A stretch of DNA of 64,000 nucleotides from Rhodosporidiobolus odoratus (GCA_034387635.1 JAOANU010000010.1:1178001-1242000); one strand, 5' to 3'. Positions 34,866 through 47,600 are shown, numbered from the stretch's first letter. Numbers and translations are program-made. The notes: generated by a model from the letters alone, not told the origin.

Positions 34866-35267
34866 GTCTGTCGCTCAGTCGCACGCTGTGTAACTCGTTG
34901 TGATCGATGACAGAGGACGAAACTGAGAACATGTGTGCCCCTTTTTCTGCTCTTCGTGCTTGGTATGCCTACTAAGCATTAGGAGGGTGTGCAAGTCTAC
35001 ACAGGCGGCGGCCAAGGATGTAAGCGGGGCTCTTGCTCTTCTTGCTTCCTTCCCTTTGGTTGCTTAGTATTAGAGAGATCAAGCACACTTCAGCTTTTGC
35101 CCGATCTGATGTGCTCTGCTCCTTTGCTACTCTGCTGTACTGCAACAACGCTCAGCGGAAGCTGCCTTTCACTCACTCGCCCAATCGCCGCATCGCACAC
35201 TCAAGCTACGAAACCGACAAGCAAGAAACAAGCCAGGAAAACGAGACGGGAAAGAGCTGGGTGCAGC
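34866..35267. other. convergent intergenic region between the two CipC-like genes
   Basis: 3' ends of both genes; no further feature seen. Confidence 0.5.
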
Positions 35268-35916
35268 CTAGTAGACGTCGACCGAGACGACTGTGGGAAA
35301 TATACGTCAGTAAAGGATCGGGAGAGCCTGAGTGAGAAAAGAGTCGCAGTGCGGAAGATGGACTGCGATGAAAACGCGAAAAGGGATGGGAGACCTGGCT
35401 AGAACATAAGACGCACCCTCCTCAGCCTGCCTCTTAGCCTCATGCTTAGCGCGTTGCTTGTCGACGAAGTCAAGACCCTTGGTCTCGATGATACGATCGG
35501 CAGCGGCAGCCGCGAACCCGGCCAGGAGCTGTTTGGCCTGCTGGTGATCCTGAGGCGCGCCGTTCTTCTCTTTGTGATCCATGTAGGCTTTCTGGGCTCT
35601 GGGAGGTGGAGCAGAGCAAGGATCTGTCAGTGTAAGTCGGCGAGAGGCGAAGAGGGGACGCGGAGAAGATATGGAAGTGGGGAGGAAAAGAAGGGGGACG
35701 CACTCGTAAGCGGCGGCTCCAGCGATCAACTCGTGAGACCAGTGAGCCTCGTGAGGTTGCTCGTTCTCGACCTACAGACGTGAGGCGCCACGAATTCGAA
35801 GGATAGAGGAGAACGTCAACCACGTGACCCGTCGCACGGAAAAAGGAAGGAGGAAAAGCAGAACTTACCGTGTAACAAGCGCGAGCTTGGTCAGAGTCGT
35901 CGGAGAAGAAGCCCAT
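35268..35916 (-). CDS. CipC-like small protein, copy 2
   Basis: Four exons: 35869-35916, 35704-35771, 35417-35598, 35268-35290, giving 106 residues. The order of blocks is the same as in copy 1 (MGFFSDDSDQARACYT, WSHELIAGAAAYEAQKAYMD, LLAGFAAAAADRIIETKGLD, VVSVDVY). The first, second and last intron positions match copy 1, but the intron that makes a 12-nt exon there is absent. The two genes arose by duplication with inversion, and the difference is an intron gain or loss. Confidence 0.87.
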
Positions 35917-37457
35917 GTTGGAAGTCTGCTATGTCGGGAGCGAGCCAGAGGGTGATGAGGGAAAAGGGAGAGAAGTCAGCTTCGCTCGGACGAAGTAAGA
36001 GAACGGAAAGAGGGGTCTAAGGAGAGAGTGATTTACCTGGAGTCGTTAGGTGTTGGGGTTGCGAGTTGTCTGCTTGAAGTAGAGAGAGCTGAAGATGCTC
36101 TGAGTGGTGAAAAGAAGAGAGAAAGAAGGGGTTGCGAGGGGAGGAAGGAAGGCCGAGGTCGCCCGGTGGTTGGACCTTCGATGCTCGACCGTGCAGCAGC
36201 TGCTGTGAGGCGTCTGAACTAGAAGATGCGAGAAGACAAGCTGCAGCAATCGAGTCGGGATAGTGTAGGTGCGCGAAACCAGGAGGACTGTAAGTGGGTG
36301 AGCGAGCGGAGAAGGAACAGGCGAAACTGGGCTAGCACTTGCAGCAGAGGATAGAGATGACACGATAGTAGCCAACGGGATTTCAGCGAACGTAGGTATT
36401 CGGGTCGTGTAAGCCTGTAAGCGAGGTGAAAATGGAGTGAGGGCCTTCTCAATTTGGCGCTCCGCTTTCTCGAGCCAGTGCATACTGGCCGAGAAGGTAG
36501 AGAGCTGGCTGATGTCGAAAGGGCGAGCTGCGAGTATCCAGGCCGACTATGCGTAAAAGGAACCCAAGTTGATGAAAAACGGGGATGCAGGACGGAGATA
36601 TGGCGCCGCAATCGGTATGATGAGGCACAGGAGAACGAGCAATACGGCGCTCTGCGGAAGCCAATTGTAGTGTATCTGGTGCACCGTGTGGAAAGTCAGT
36701 CAGGAGGAGGCTGAGGAGGGTTCGCATCCTTGTGCTTGCTTTTCTCCCTTCCCGTGTTGCCCCTCGCGTCGCGTCCCTCGATCTCTTCGGCCCGCTAGGT
36801 ATGCCACCTTATCTTATCCTTCAACAGTTTGAACTGTCCGATTGCCGCCTTGGTCCCACTTGTCTCGGACAGTGTCAACGCGGGCAGCTGCCGGGCTCTT
36901 ACCGTACGCCTTTGCCAGTGACGCTGTGTTCTTGTGCGTTGTCTGTTTACCCTATTTGATGGGAGGGCAAGTTGGCGCAAGGCATTTTGCGTGCAAGGTG
37001 CGACGGCCGTTGCAATGCGGCAGATAAGGGCGGGAGCGGGATTGAGACTTGATTGAGACGATGTCGAAAGTAGTAAGAGAGGAGAAATCGGGGGAGAACT
37101 GCGAGTGAGCAGGTGTTACTACTGGTGCTCCGCAATATAAATACGTTCGAGACAGAGAGAGAGACATGCGAAGGGAGGGTCGAGAAAAGGAAGTCCGTGG
37201 ACCGACGTCTGAAGGGAACGGAGGGGAGGCCGGGGAGGCCGCGACTCGGAAGAGCAACGTCGTGTCCCCGTACTCTGCACCTGCCACCTGCTCAGTGCTC
37301 AAAAAGAAGCAAACACATCAGTCCAGCAGCATACCCAGACCATCCACTCCTTGCACTGGATTACACGACTCAGTTTGTCGCCCACTCCTCTTCCGTGCCT
37401 CCGCTCGACTCTGATCAACAACACCGCAACCAGCGCCAGAGAGCGCTCAACAGCAGC
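35917..37457. other. intergenic upstream of the SPT23/MGA2 gene
   Basis: No gene supported. A 9-bp inverted repeat ACTGTCCGA/TCGGACAGT lies at about 36833-36873. Confidence 0.5.
37136..37143 (+). promoter_or_regulatory. TATA-like box
   Basis: TATAAATA, about 315 bp upstream of the ATG at 37458. Plausible core promoter of the SPT23/MGA2-type gene. Confidence 0.35.
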
Positions 37458-40400
37458 ATGGACTACATCCACCGACAAGACTACGACCCCGACCAGCACT
37501 TCGACTCGTCTTCATCATCTGGTGACGGCTCATCCCCCGAGAACCACTCTTCGCCAGCTTACTCGGCTCACTCGGAGCAAGCCTGGGCTATGAACCTCGG
37601 ATTGAACATCCCCTGGAGCCCATCGCAAGCCCACACCTCCGCTTTGGACCCAATCGGATTGACCGGCGTCAAGTTCGCACCTCCGGAAGCGCGACAAAGT
37701 CGAACCAGGGAAGGCACTCGGGAACCATCTGCATCTCTGACATCCGACTTCTGGAAGGGAGGAGGATCAGGAATGGAGACGCTCAGCCCGAGCGCGCTCA
37801 GCGGGACTGCTGTAGGTGGAGAGTACTTCGGAAATCAAGTGAAGAAGGGGGAGGACGTCAATAGGCCGATGGAGTTTGACGACAGGTTACATCAGGGTTT
37901 CTGCTCGTGCGTTCTTCCTCCCTCCGTCCGTTCCCCATCCCCGTCCTGCTCGTTTAAGTCGGCGGGCAAGACTCCGAAGAAAAAATTCCCTATCCTCGCC
38001 CGTCGTCGGAATCCCTCCTTTCCCCGTACCCGAAATCGTCCCGCTGCAAGAGTCTGCTTTTTTGGATGGAGGACATGGCGTTGACGAACCTTGTTTTGGC
38101 GACCGACGCGGTTGGCAACTACCCGTCCGCAGTCCTTCGACGCTCAACGGACATCCTGCCCACTCTTCGACTTCGGCCGCCCTTCCGCCTCCTATACCCT
38201 CCACTTCCACCTCGCCTTCAACAGAGAATGTTTCAATGTACTCTCATCTCCAGCCAGCACAAGCTTTTGCGCCCCATTCGCCTGAAGTCTCTATGCCGGT
38301 CGATCCTTCTCTACTCGGCAGCATAGCCCCTGCCTTGACCTCCAACACTCTCAATGGCATTAGCTTGCCTCCTATACCTCCGTCCCTTCCTTCTCCCGCT
38401 GAGGAGCAGCCATCGAGCGGTAACGGGTGCATGGGAACACGGAGGTCTGCGCGAACGAGCGCTGTCGGGGTAGGGAGAGAAGATGATACTCCCTTGGCGC
38501 CCCGTTCGTCTTCCCGCAATCGCGCCTCGACCTCGTTCTCGCGAGACGCCTCACTGTCTCGCCGGTCCGATGCATCGTCCTCCGCCTCGTCCGGCGCCGT
38601 GCTCTCCTCTTCCACCGCCGCCACTTCTGTCGATTCCGTTTCGAACTCCGTCACCCCCGCCGCAACCTATCCTCCGACTTACCCTCCGGCTCCTATCCTC
38701 CCGTCGCACCTTCAGCCCCTCACAACCCCCTCCGGCAAACCGACCTACACCCCTTCCGGTAGCCTCAACCTCGTTGCCCGAGATGCCGTACAAGCCGCCG
38801 AGCACATCCCCAATCTCGTCGCCCCTCCACCTCACACCATCATACAGGGTGGACAAGCGAACGGTGCCGGCCCTCTCCCCCTCCAGCTCCTCGTCCTAGG
38901 CGTCCCAACAGTAGGCGCCAAATCCCGCGTCGAAACCCAGATCAAGATTTCCCTCGCGCTTGTTCGGCCTACCAGCTCTGGCCCACCGTTATTGCCATAT
39001 CCCTCGGTGAGACCAGAAGCTGGTGCGTATACGATGGACGATGGAGCGTTGGATCCGAAAGCCGCTGCGGAGGTCGAGAGGGTTGGAAGTTGGGGTTGGG
39101 TGAGGTTGCCCGAGTTCATGGCGCTCAAGGCGAAGAACAATGGCAGAGCGGGCGCGAGGGGATCAGCGAATACCGCTGCAGCGGAGGCGGCGGGAACGGC
39201 GAATGGGGAGGCGAAAAAGGCGAGACCGGGTGCGTGGAATTTCTCTGGTACCGTAGAGCGCGCGCCAACAATGTGTTGGCCCGCTATGCTCGAGTATCAG
39301 GAGCCTGTACTGATACGTTAGTTCTTCTTTCCTCCCTCCTCGCAGAACCTCCTCCCGAATCCACCCTCTCCCTTTCTGTCGCTGTCGTCTGCGCCACCTC
39401 GCCTCATCACCAAGTCACCATTTGCCCCAACTGCCGACAGCGCGAGCTCAAGCGGTCATTGCGTAAGAAGGACCCTCGAGGTGGGAACAAGACCATTATC
39501 GCTCCGCCTCCGCCACCGCCCCCTCAACCTAGGAACGAAGACGAGGAGAGGAGAAAGGTGGTCGTATTCAACGCGAACGAGTTCGTCGAGTTCGGGACTG
39601 GCGAATGCGTCCTTCCGACGCGGATTACCTGTTACTGCCGGCACCACAAGGAGAAGAAGGGCTTCCGGTGCGCTTTTCCTCCATATTCCGATTGTGAATC
39701 ACTCTCGCTCACGGTCGTCTGCATCATAGCGTTACCTACTCTCTTTCGGACCACCTCGGCAACCTCGTCGCCTATGGCGAGACCCCGCCTATCATGATCA
39801 CCGACGACCACAAGACGAATCTCAAGACCTCCGCGCCTACTACCACCTTGCCTACTCCGCTCTCCATCCCCGCCAACGGTCAGGCGTCTACCTCAGACCC
39901 CTCGCCGGCATCGGGAACCAAGCGGAAAGCTCCCACTCTGCCTAAAATCATCAAGGAAAAGAAGGAGAAAGCACCCTCGCCAGCTGCATCCACCCGTCCC
40001 CGACGAGCAAATGCAGGGCGAGGTCGTCGCGGTCAATCCGCGAGCGAGGAGGATGGTACCGAAGCGGTTGGAGCGGGACCAGCCAGCAAGAAGGCTCGCC
40101 CTTACGATGCCGAGGCAAGGCCGTCGAGGAAGAGGACTAGCGCGGCGCAGCGCAGCCCGACGTTCTCGATGGAGCCAATCGTCACAACCCAGATGCCCCC
40201 TCCGCAAGCGCTATCGCCGACGGGATCGGTTGTCGCGCCTCCTTCGGCGGGAGGAGCGGGAGAAGACTGGTGCACGCCAAATACCGTCGTCTCGCCGATC
40301 GGTGCTTTCAGCTCGTCGCTCGGGTTGGGAGGTATGGACGATGCCGTTATGAGCAGCGCGGACGCCTACCCGCCCATGACCGGCAGCGACGAGTTTGGCA

Positions 40401-43146
40401 GGCCTCCTACTTCGATGGACTTCCTTCCGCCTCATCGGACTGGCTCGATCGATCTCGCACAAGGGACTTTCGACTTCCGCTCGTCCATGTCAACGCCACC
40501 GCTTTCACCGGGTTCGACAGCACCTTCCATCCCGGACACCTTCCACTCGCTCTTCTCGGGCTTCCCTTCGCCGCAGCCTACGCTCTTCGAACCTCAGCCT
40601 TCCATTCTCGAACCCGCAGTCGCTTCTCCGCAAGCCCTCTCCCATCCCTCGCAGTCCCTCATGCTACCACAGCAGCCACAGCAGCCACAGCAGCCATACC
40701 CTTCCTTCGCCATTCCGTCGACCGAAGCCCTTCCCACCAGCCTCACCCCCGACTGGACTCTCCTGCAGCAGCAACTACAGCGCAGCGAACCTCCCGCTCC
40801 TCCGCCACGCATCAACCGCATCATCCCTGGCGAGGGTCCGGTCTCAGGCGGCATCGAAGTCACCGTCCTCGGCGAGAACTTTGTCCGCGACCTCGTCTGC
40901 GCCTTCGGTGATACCCCGGCGGTTCCAACCCACTTCTGGAGCGCAAGTACCCTCGTCTGCGTTCTCCCCCCTTCTGCTAACCCTGGACCGGTGGTCGTCG
41001 GTATCAAGGGTGTCCCGCTCCAGGTTGACCAAGGCGGCGGGTTGCAGCTCTTCACGTACAAGGACGACTCGGACCGTTCGTTGCTCGAATTGGCGCTGCA
41101 GGTTGTTGGGTTGAAGATGACGGGTAAGATGGAGAGTGCCAGCGCGATTGCCATGAGGATCGTTGGCAATGGACCTGGCGGTGCCGGCGGTGCGAACGTT
41201 GGAGGGATTGGAGGAACAGGTGGAGCAGGAGGCGCACCGATAGACACGGCCAGTCTCGCTGCGACGCTGAACTCCGCCGCTTCGTCCGTTCATGCCACGC
41301 CCGCTGCTTCACGGGCCTCGTCTCGTCGCGCGTCCGTCGACGGGTCGTCCAGTCCCCCTGCGTCTGCCCATCTCGCCCTCACTGGCGAGACGCGCAACTT
41401 TCAAGACATCGTCATCAAGTTCCTCTCCCTTCTCGACCTGGACCCGTCGCTCATACCCGGCTCAGCTCCATCTCTTCCTTCCACCTCCCCTCCCATTTCT
41501 CAGCCAAATACGCAGCAACACACTCTCCTTCACCTCGCCACTGTCCTCGGCTTCCACCGCCTCGTTGCCTTCCTCCTCGCCCGCGGCATTGCCCTCGATG
41601 CAGCAGACCGGAACGGTTACACCGCTCTGCATTTCGCAGCCCTATACGGCAGGGTTGCCATTGCCCGCCTTCTCCTCGACGCTGGCGCTCGCGTCGGGAT
41701 CCAGAACCTCGCAGGCAGAACCCCGCTTGACATCGCGCAGGAGAGGGATGATGTCGATGTTGAGGAGTTGTTGCTCGCGAGGGGCACGGCAGTTGTGACG
41801 CCTACCCTTCCGGTGGGGAGGAACGAACTCCTTGCTCCGCCGAGGACGGCGAGCGTTGTCGACCTTGAGGATGAAGACGAGGACGAGCCTAGCAGCGAGG
41901 AAGGGACCGGCTTCAGCGGCGAGGATTACGAGAGTGACTGGACGGTTTCTGCATCGGCTTCCGAAGTGGGCGAAGCGGAAGACTGGGAGTCACAGTCCTC
42001 GTCTGACGAAGATGAGGATGAAGAGGAGCTGTCTGCTGGGGAAAGCGGAGAAGAGGCAGATGAGTCGACCGTCGAGACTCCCGTTCGCGCTAGGAGGTCC
42101 AGGACGCTCTCATCGAGGGACGCATCGACGGTGTCGCTGCAAGGTCTGCTGCATGCGGAGGAAGAAGCGAAGTCGGAGAAGAGGAGACCGTCCCCAAGGT
42201 CGCGCAAGGTGCCACTGCCGGGTACGTCAAAGTGCTTTCCCCCCGTCACGATCACCTTTGCTGACTCGTTGTGACGCCGACACAGATGATATCCCCTCGG
42301 CTACTCCGATTACCCCCCTCAACCACCTCGCTTCGGCGTCCTCGAAGTGGATCTCGCAAAAGCTCAAGCCGAGCGTCCAACCTTCGCTCGACAAGCTTCA
42401 GCCGTTCGCAGGCGGAATGACCAACGCCTGGGAGAAAGCCAAAGCAAACCGATTCGCCTTCCCTCAGATGCAACTTCCCCAGATGCACATCCCCGAAATC
42501 ACCGCCTTCCACGCCATGCCCGCTGCGCTCACTCGTCGCCCTCGTCCTGCCTCGTCGCTGGATGATACGGACGGAGAAGGCGCCGAGTCGGCTTCCGAGC
42601 GTCCGAGCATCTCTTCCCTTTCCCGAGAATGGAGGGCGTCGTTCGCTGCCGGGCACTGGTGGCACAAGACTCCCTCCTCACCGCCGCCGCAGTACACCCC
42701 TACGGATAGCCTCGTCGCCAATCCTCGTGAGAAGGAAGACCAGACCGAGGCCGTCGCGCTCGTATCTCCTTTCTCTTCTCCCGCCTCGTCTCCCAGCCTG
42801 TCGACTACGTCGTCGCGCGCCTCCCCCGTACTCTCCTCGCGGGTTCGCATGCGCAGAAGGACGTCCGCGGCATCTTACACCTCGGAAGATACGGACTCGG
42901 AGGCATTCAACGCTGAGCAAGGGAAGCTGGTCGGATTCTCGGGCGACAGGATGTTGCTCCTCTTCTGGCTTCCAGTCCTGCTCTGTGCGTGCCATCGTCA
43001 CTTCTTCACAGCACGGTACTGACGTATTCGTTCGCGCAGTTGTCCTCGCGTTCGCCTACGCCAACTGGGCTCAATACGCTCAACCCGTGGTCGATACCCT
43101 CGCCGAAACTATCCTTCCTAGCAGTATCGGCCGCCTCCTGACATAA
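37458..43146 (+). CDS. MGA2: Spt23/Mga2-type membrane-bound transcription factor (IPT/TIG, ankyrin, C-terminal TM)
   Basis: Six exons: 37458-37906, 37959-39247, 39346-39667, 39730-42221, 42286-42984, 43040-43146, giving 1785 residues. Yeast Spt23/Mga2 are ER-anchored precursors released by ubiquitin/proteasome processing to switch on the fatty-acid desaturase gene OLE1. Here the order is: disordered N-terminus; conserved LQLLVLGVPTVGAKSRVETQIK; a Cys-rich block TICPNCRQRELKRSL followed by YCRHHKEKKGFR; IPT/TIG at about 1045-1120 (INRIIPGEGPVSGGIEVTVL); two to three ankyrin repeats at about 1285-1360 (NGYTALHFAALYGRVAIARL); an acidic stretch; and a hydrophobic anchor near residue 1740-1765. 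It is longer than the yeast proteins, mostly in disordered parts. A 29-nt intron at 39317-39345 was rejected in favour of 39248-39345, which also keeps frame. Confidence 0.88.
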
Positions 43147-43447
43147 TCTACCAGGAACTGAGTTTGTCTGTACATGTTACGATTTTGCGCTGTTCATACC
43201 CCGGTCTCGTCCTCGTTCCGTTCTCGTGTCTTTCTCCTATAGAAGTGCCCTTGTTACCCCTTTCTTTTCTCCCGCCTCTTCCTTCCCCTTGTAGCGAGAT
43301 CGCCGGCCTTGCTTCTCCTTTCTTCTTGTCCTCTTGTGACGGCGACTGCTAAGACGAGAATACACATTGCAAAAATGCGTCGAAAGGGAAGAAAAGTCAT
43401 GGACAAGATAGTCAAGATTGATAAGCCTCAACTCTCCATTGCCTCAC
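43147..43447. other. convergent 3' intergenic region
   Basis: About 300 bp shared by the 3' ends of the SPT23/MGA2-type gene and PPX1. Pyrimidine-rich; nothing else seen. Confidence 0.5.
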
Positions 43448-45571
43448 TCATCCCTCCCACTCCCTCACCGCCTGCTCCAATATAGGCCTCCAAAACTTCC
43501 GACTCGCCGTCGCACTCTGATACTCATACACAGCCCTTCGGGGCAAAAGCGCCTTCCCATCCGGCCTCTTCCACTTCTGCAACTCGATCCCCGCATTCTC
43601 AATCGCGCTCTTGAGCTGGTGGAACAATCGGTTCGCACTGCCTTCGTGGAGACGTTTGCCGAAACCGTGGGCGACAACGAGGGTTAGTTGGCGCGTTTTC
43701 TCCCCCGTCTCGGGGTGGCGGAAATTGGAGAGTGCGACGGAGACGTCGGCTTGGATTTCGGCGGTCCAGGCTACAAAGGAGCGAGGGTCAGCATGTGCGA
43801 GTACGGAGCGGTAGGCGAAGGTCTGGCAAAGGTGGAAAGGTGGAGCAAAAGTAGCTAAAGTCAAGGCTTACCGCGCTCGATAGCTGTGGGAGTCGAGGTA
43901 TAGTCAGTACGTATGGGATAGAGGAGGGAGGAACGAAACGAAAGAACGCAAAACATACCGAACCATTCTGGCGTGGTTTGTTCCGGCGTCCTCAAGATCT
44001 GGTCTTCAAGCGAGACAGGCGCAGAAGCAAAGCCAAGAGCGATAGTGGGGTACTTGTTCGACTTGGTCGGAATGCTGCGATGAGCGATAGGATCAGATAT
44101 GCAACAGAACAAGGAACGAAAGAAGCCCACGCACCTGTCGCCTTTCCAGTCTCGTCGCAACAAGCTACGCAGGTCAAGCCCGTCCAGAGCCTTTCTCGAG
44201 GCGCTAAGGTCCTTGTCGAAGATCTTCATGACCTCCTTTAGCTGCCGGTGCTTGAAGCTGCTTCGGGGAAGGAGGCGTTCAGCAGATTCCTTGTCGACGG
44301 GCTGGCGGGACTTCTTGGAGAGGCCGTCGGAGTCGATGGCGACTGTGATGGACGTAGATGTCAGCAGCAATTGGGTAATAGCGAACGCGAGGCATGAAGC
44401 AATTGCGAAGATCGCAGGGAAAAAAAAGAAGACCACGTACTGGTCCGGAGAAGCAGCTCGACGAGCTCTTTCGGCAATGGTCCATGCGTCATGGCGTCGA
44501 CGGTATCCTTTGCGGTGGGCTTCGAGCCTTCGTGCAGCTCATCGAGTAGGTAACGGGTAACAAGGGAGGAACAAGAACCGGACTTCTCGATGATGCGAGG
44601 GTTTGCGGTGCCGTTGGCGAGGCCTTGGTCCTCGTGGTGATCTGTGCATCTTACCACGTCAGCCATTTCAGGATACGCGAGACGTAGCATGAGCGAGCAT
44701 GAGCTAGCGCACCAATGATTGCTGCGAAAGAATGCTATGAGCAAGGCCATCCAGGAGGAAAGGGACAACGAGGCATACCGAGAATTTCGGCGCTGTCCCA
44801 TTCGGACCTGGGGACGTTGTGATCGACGAGAGCGATGCCCTTGATGCGGTGACCCATATCGACCGGCTTGATGGGCAACTCGTCGATGGTCAGCAAGTCG
44901 CGATGGCGTGTGCTCATAAGGGCATAGTGCAGCGCGAGAGCGTTCTCAGGTCGGAGGTCCAGAGCGTCTGAAGTGAAGCGTTAACATGGCAGATCAGCAA
45001 CGACGTAACGATGGCACGTGGGCAGAGAAGAAAGGTAAAACAAGGCGACAAGGGGCAAAGACTCACCCTGTTCCGTCTGCAGCAGGGCGACTGCCTTCTG
45101 AGGTGGGTCCAGGTGCTCGTACATGTACGCTAGTGCGACTGCGGATACGAGCGAGTCGAGGTCGCCCGCCTCGTTTCCCATCACAACCAGCCATTCGTTT
45201 GCGCTGTTGTTTCGCAGGTCGGAAAGGAAGTCCTCCTGCAGCTCGGTAAGATGCCCGAAGATGGCGATGCCGGTCAAGGATGAGCAGAGTATCGGAAAAG
45301 GCCAAGGGAGCAAGTTGTGGTCGATCGTCAGCCCAAGTCCAGCTACCACGACACTTCGAAGCACAGCGGGAGATACAGCACTGACCTTGTTCTGCCTACT
45401 CCACTGACTGAGGTGACCTGTGCCCGTGTCATCGTCCGCCCAGCCTCGTACCTCGTCAAGCTGGTCCAGCATCGATGACGATAGGATGTGTTGAGGCGCT
45501 GCCCGTTGGGCCGGTAGAGCGGCTACCAGAGAGCTCGCAAGTGTAAGTGGAAGTAGAGCAGCGAGTCGCAT
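43448..45571 (-). CDS. PPX1: exopolyphosphatase (DHH/DHHA2) with signal-peptide-like N-terminus
   Basis: Nine exons: 45386-45571, 45067-45235, 44779-44967, 44713-44721, 44441-44641, 44135-44342, 43959-44074, 43872-43883, 43448-43770, giving 470 residues. Ppx1 removes terminal phosphates from inorganic polyphosphate. Metal-binding marks: GNEAGDLDS (about 82-90), the Asp in LVDHN, DHH in AIIDHHED (185-187), and a DHHA2 tail (SIPTKSNKYPT, then WTAEIQADVSVALSNF). Two exons are tiny: 9 nt, which supplies AII before DHH, and 12 nt, which supplies AIER. Both are needed to keep frame. The first 20 or so residues (MRLAALLPLTLASSLVAALP) look like a cleavable signal peptide. Yeast Ppx1 lacks this, so the enzyme may enter the secretory pathway or vacuole. 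Confidence 0.88.
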
Positions 45572-45888
45572 GGCAAACGAGGGGAATCAAGTGGGGCCAA
45601 GTGAGGGAAGTGAGGAGGTTGAGCGACAGGGGGTTCAATCCAGATTTTCTTGCTTTTCAATATTGTGCTGGTGGTCACCTTCATGTCGCCCTCAAATGCT
45701 CATACAGCCACATGGACAGCTATTTCAGGAGTATCTGCGAGGCACGCCGCGGGTGCAGTCCAAAATTGCCCCGGGGAGGAATTGTCAAGACGTTCACCTC
45801 GCTTGTATGCTTGGCATAAGCCGGCTGTGGAGGCGGATGCGCAGCGAATCTTCAGTTCCCTGAGGGCATTTAGACGTGTCAGCCAGAG
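45572..45888. other. PPX1 upstream region up to the palindrome
   Basis: Contains the PPX1 promoter. No other feature seen. Confidence 0.5.
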
Positions 45889-46673
45889 GCGCAGGGCAGC
45901 TGTTATTAACGAGCCGACAACAGGCAAGAAAGACAAGCCGTCATGCGTCTAGCAAGCTTGTCTGCAGTCAAGGGCACCACTGACCAGCCCTGTATGCTGT
46001 CTTGAAGAATCAAGGCCGAGCCAGCAGAGGACTCGCAGGTCGCGAGGGACACAAAGCAGGAATACAGCCAAGAAAAGGAAGAGAGGACCTTCTCAACCGA
46101 GTCTGTCAGACGGAAGTGGATGAAGGCGGTGGTCAGCAGTTTGCGCTACACAGCTGTGCGATGCCACTGGATTGCTTGCCAGGTGCACCAGATGAGCGGT
46201 CAAGAGTGGCTAGGCAAAAGTACGGAGCGGGCGGTGGCAAAAGGAAAAGAAAAGTTACTCCTTTCCGTTTTGGGCAAAGGTAATGTGGACAGAGCCAAGG
46301 TGACAAAAATGGAGGAGCAGGGAATTGAACCCTGGGCTTCTCGCAGGCGCGCGCGTACGCAAACTCATGCAGAGAATGGTACCGTACGCGCAAAGGTGCG
46401 AAGCGAGCGCTCTGCCCCTGAGCTACACCCCCATGTGATGGTCAATCTGGCCAAATTTGCACTCATATCTACTGTAGTGGCTGGTCTGATTGATTTCCAC
46501 TTTTTTCTTTGTACTCTTGCAGCACCGGCACGCACAGCAATGGATATAGAGCGCAAAAGACAGACACACAAAGGAGCTCTGTGCAAAGACTTTGCAAATG
46601 CAATTTCGAGCCGCAGCGAGTGCTCCGCCCCTAAGGTGCTCCCGGAGCCAGAGGATGCAGTCAATGCCTACAT
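45889..46673 (+). repeat. left arm of a large inverted repeat carrying tRNA-Ala
   Basis: Nearly identical to the reverse complement of 50692-51475. Base x here corresponds to 97364 minus x for most of the arm, with a one-base indel near 46596. The outer end is sharp at GCGCAGGGCAGC and the inner end fades after GCAGTCAATG. Confidence 0.93.
46310..46432 (-). tRNA. tRNA-Ala (anticodon CGC), with intron
   Basis: The 5' exon (46432-46397) and 3' exon (46345-46310) are 36 nt each, around a 51-nt intron placed after position 37. D arm GCTC/GAGC, anticodon stem CTCGC/GCGAG with loop TTCGCA-T, T arm CAGGG/CCCTG with TTCAATT, discriminator A. The A box (TAGCTCAGGGG) and B box (GGTTCAATTCC) are good, and a T5 terminator follows. 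The acceptor stem has one T-T mismatch and a G-T pair. The intron can form a 9-bp stem (GCGCGTACG/CGTACGCGC). Confidence 0.9.
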
Positions 46674-47369
46674 GGGAGGTTGCTGTGAATCTTGTCGAGT
46701 AGCATGTTTAGCTCATCCACCCTGGCACCCAGACACCTCTTGCTGCAGCAGCAGCCCCCTGACATGTACGTCTGCCCCAAGGAGTACCTGCAAGGCTTCC
46801 CAGTACAGAGAGGGACGACTGAGCCCTGCTGTGCACGGCAGACGAGAGAATCGGCCGGGTTCAAAGTTTGACCGCCAACGGGCCGACCGGCTTCAGTGCC
46901 ACCACCTCCCGTGAGCTATCAACCTATTTTTGCCTTTGTATGTAGTCCTAAACTGCATCTCAAAGTTTCCATGACCGTTTGAAATCTGGGAAGGTCAAAA
47001 GTTCCAAACTTCTTTCTAGGCCTCCGGGAGCATTGGGGATCACATCACTGCTTGCTGGTGCCGTGTAAAGTCCATTTCAGCACTCTCCCATGGCTAGTGC
47101 GGAATGAGGACGGTCAGTAACAAGATGAGAATGGAGGGCCATTTGGCAGGGAGAGGGGTGTAGGGCCACACCCTCAGTAACTGTTGCCAACATTGTAGTG
47201 TTGGTGCAATTCTTGACACAACCAGATGAAGACCGAGACATCAGCATTCCCAGTGCCGGTTGCCCAAGGCTGCTCTCAACAAGTATGTTGTGACTGTAAG
47301 GTATGCTCCCTTATGGTGGTCTGACCAGGCCTGAGTGATAGCAGGGGACTGGGGCAAGGTCGGATGATG

Positions 47370-47600
47370 CGCGAGAAGTGTTGAGTCAAGGTTGTCAAAG
47401 CCGACTTGGCGGGGGGTTCCTCTTTCTCTTCACATTATCACTAAGTAGACACCGCACTCCGGGTACGCACAGTTGTTTACGTCCATGAGACGCTATCACT
47501 GAAGTAGACACCCCACACCAGCAATCTACACTGTTGGCCTCTTAGCTCCTTCAGCGCAAGCGAGTGAGGCAAGCTGATCCCTGCTCGTCCACCTCTCAGT
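47370..47600. repeat. diverged dispersed repeat, copy 2
   Basis: Shares ordered blocks with 14290-14430 (GTTGAG-TCAAGG, CTCTTTCTCTTCAC, GGCCTCTTAGCTC, GCGAGTGAGGC, CCACCTCTC). It is interrupted by an insert containing TATCACTAAGTAGACACC (about 47437) and TATCACTGAAGTAGACACC (about 47491). Confidence 0.4.

Noticed and set aside
39317..39345. 29-nt intron in the SPT23/MGA2-type gene
   Set aside because: Too short; a 98-nt intron with donor at 39248 and the same acceptor keeps frame and fits better.
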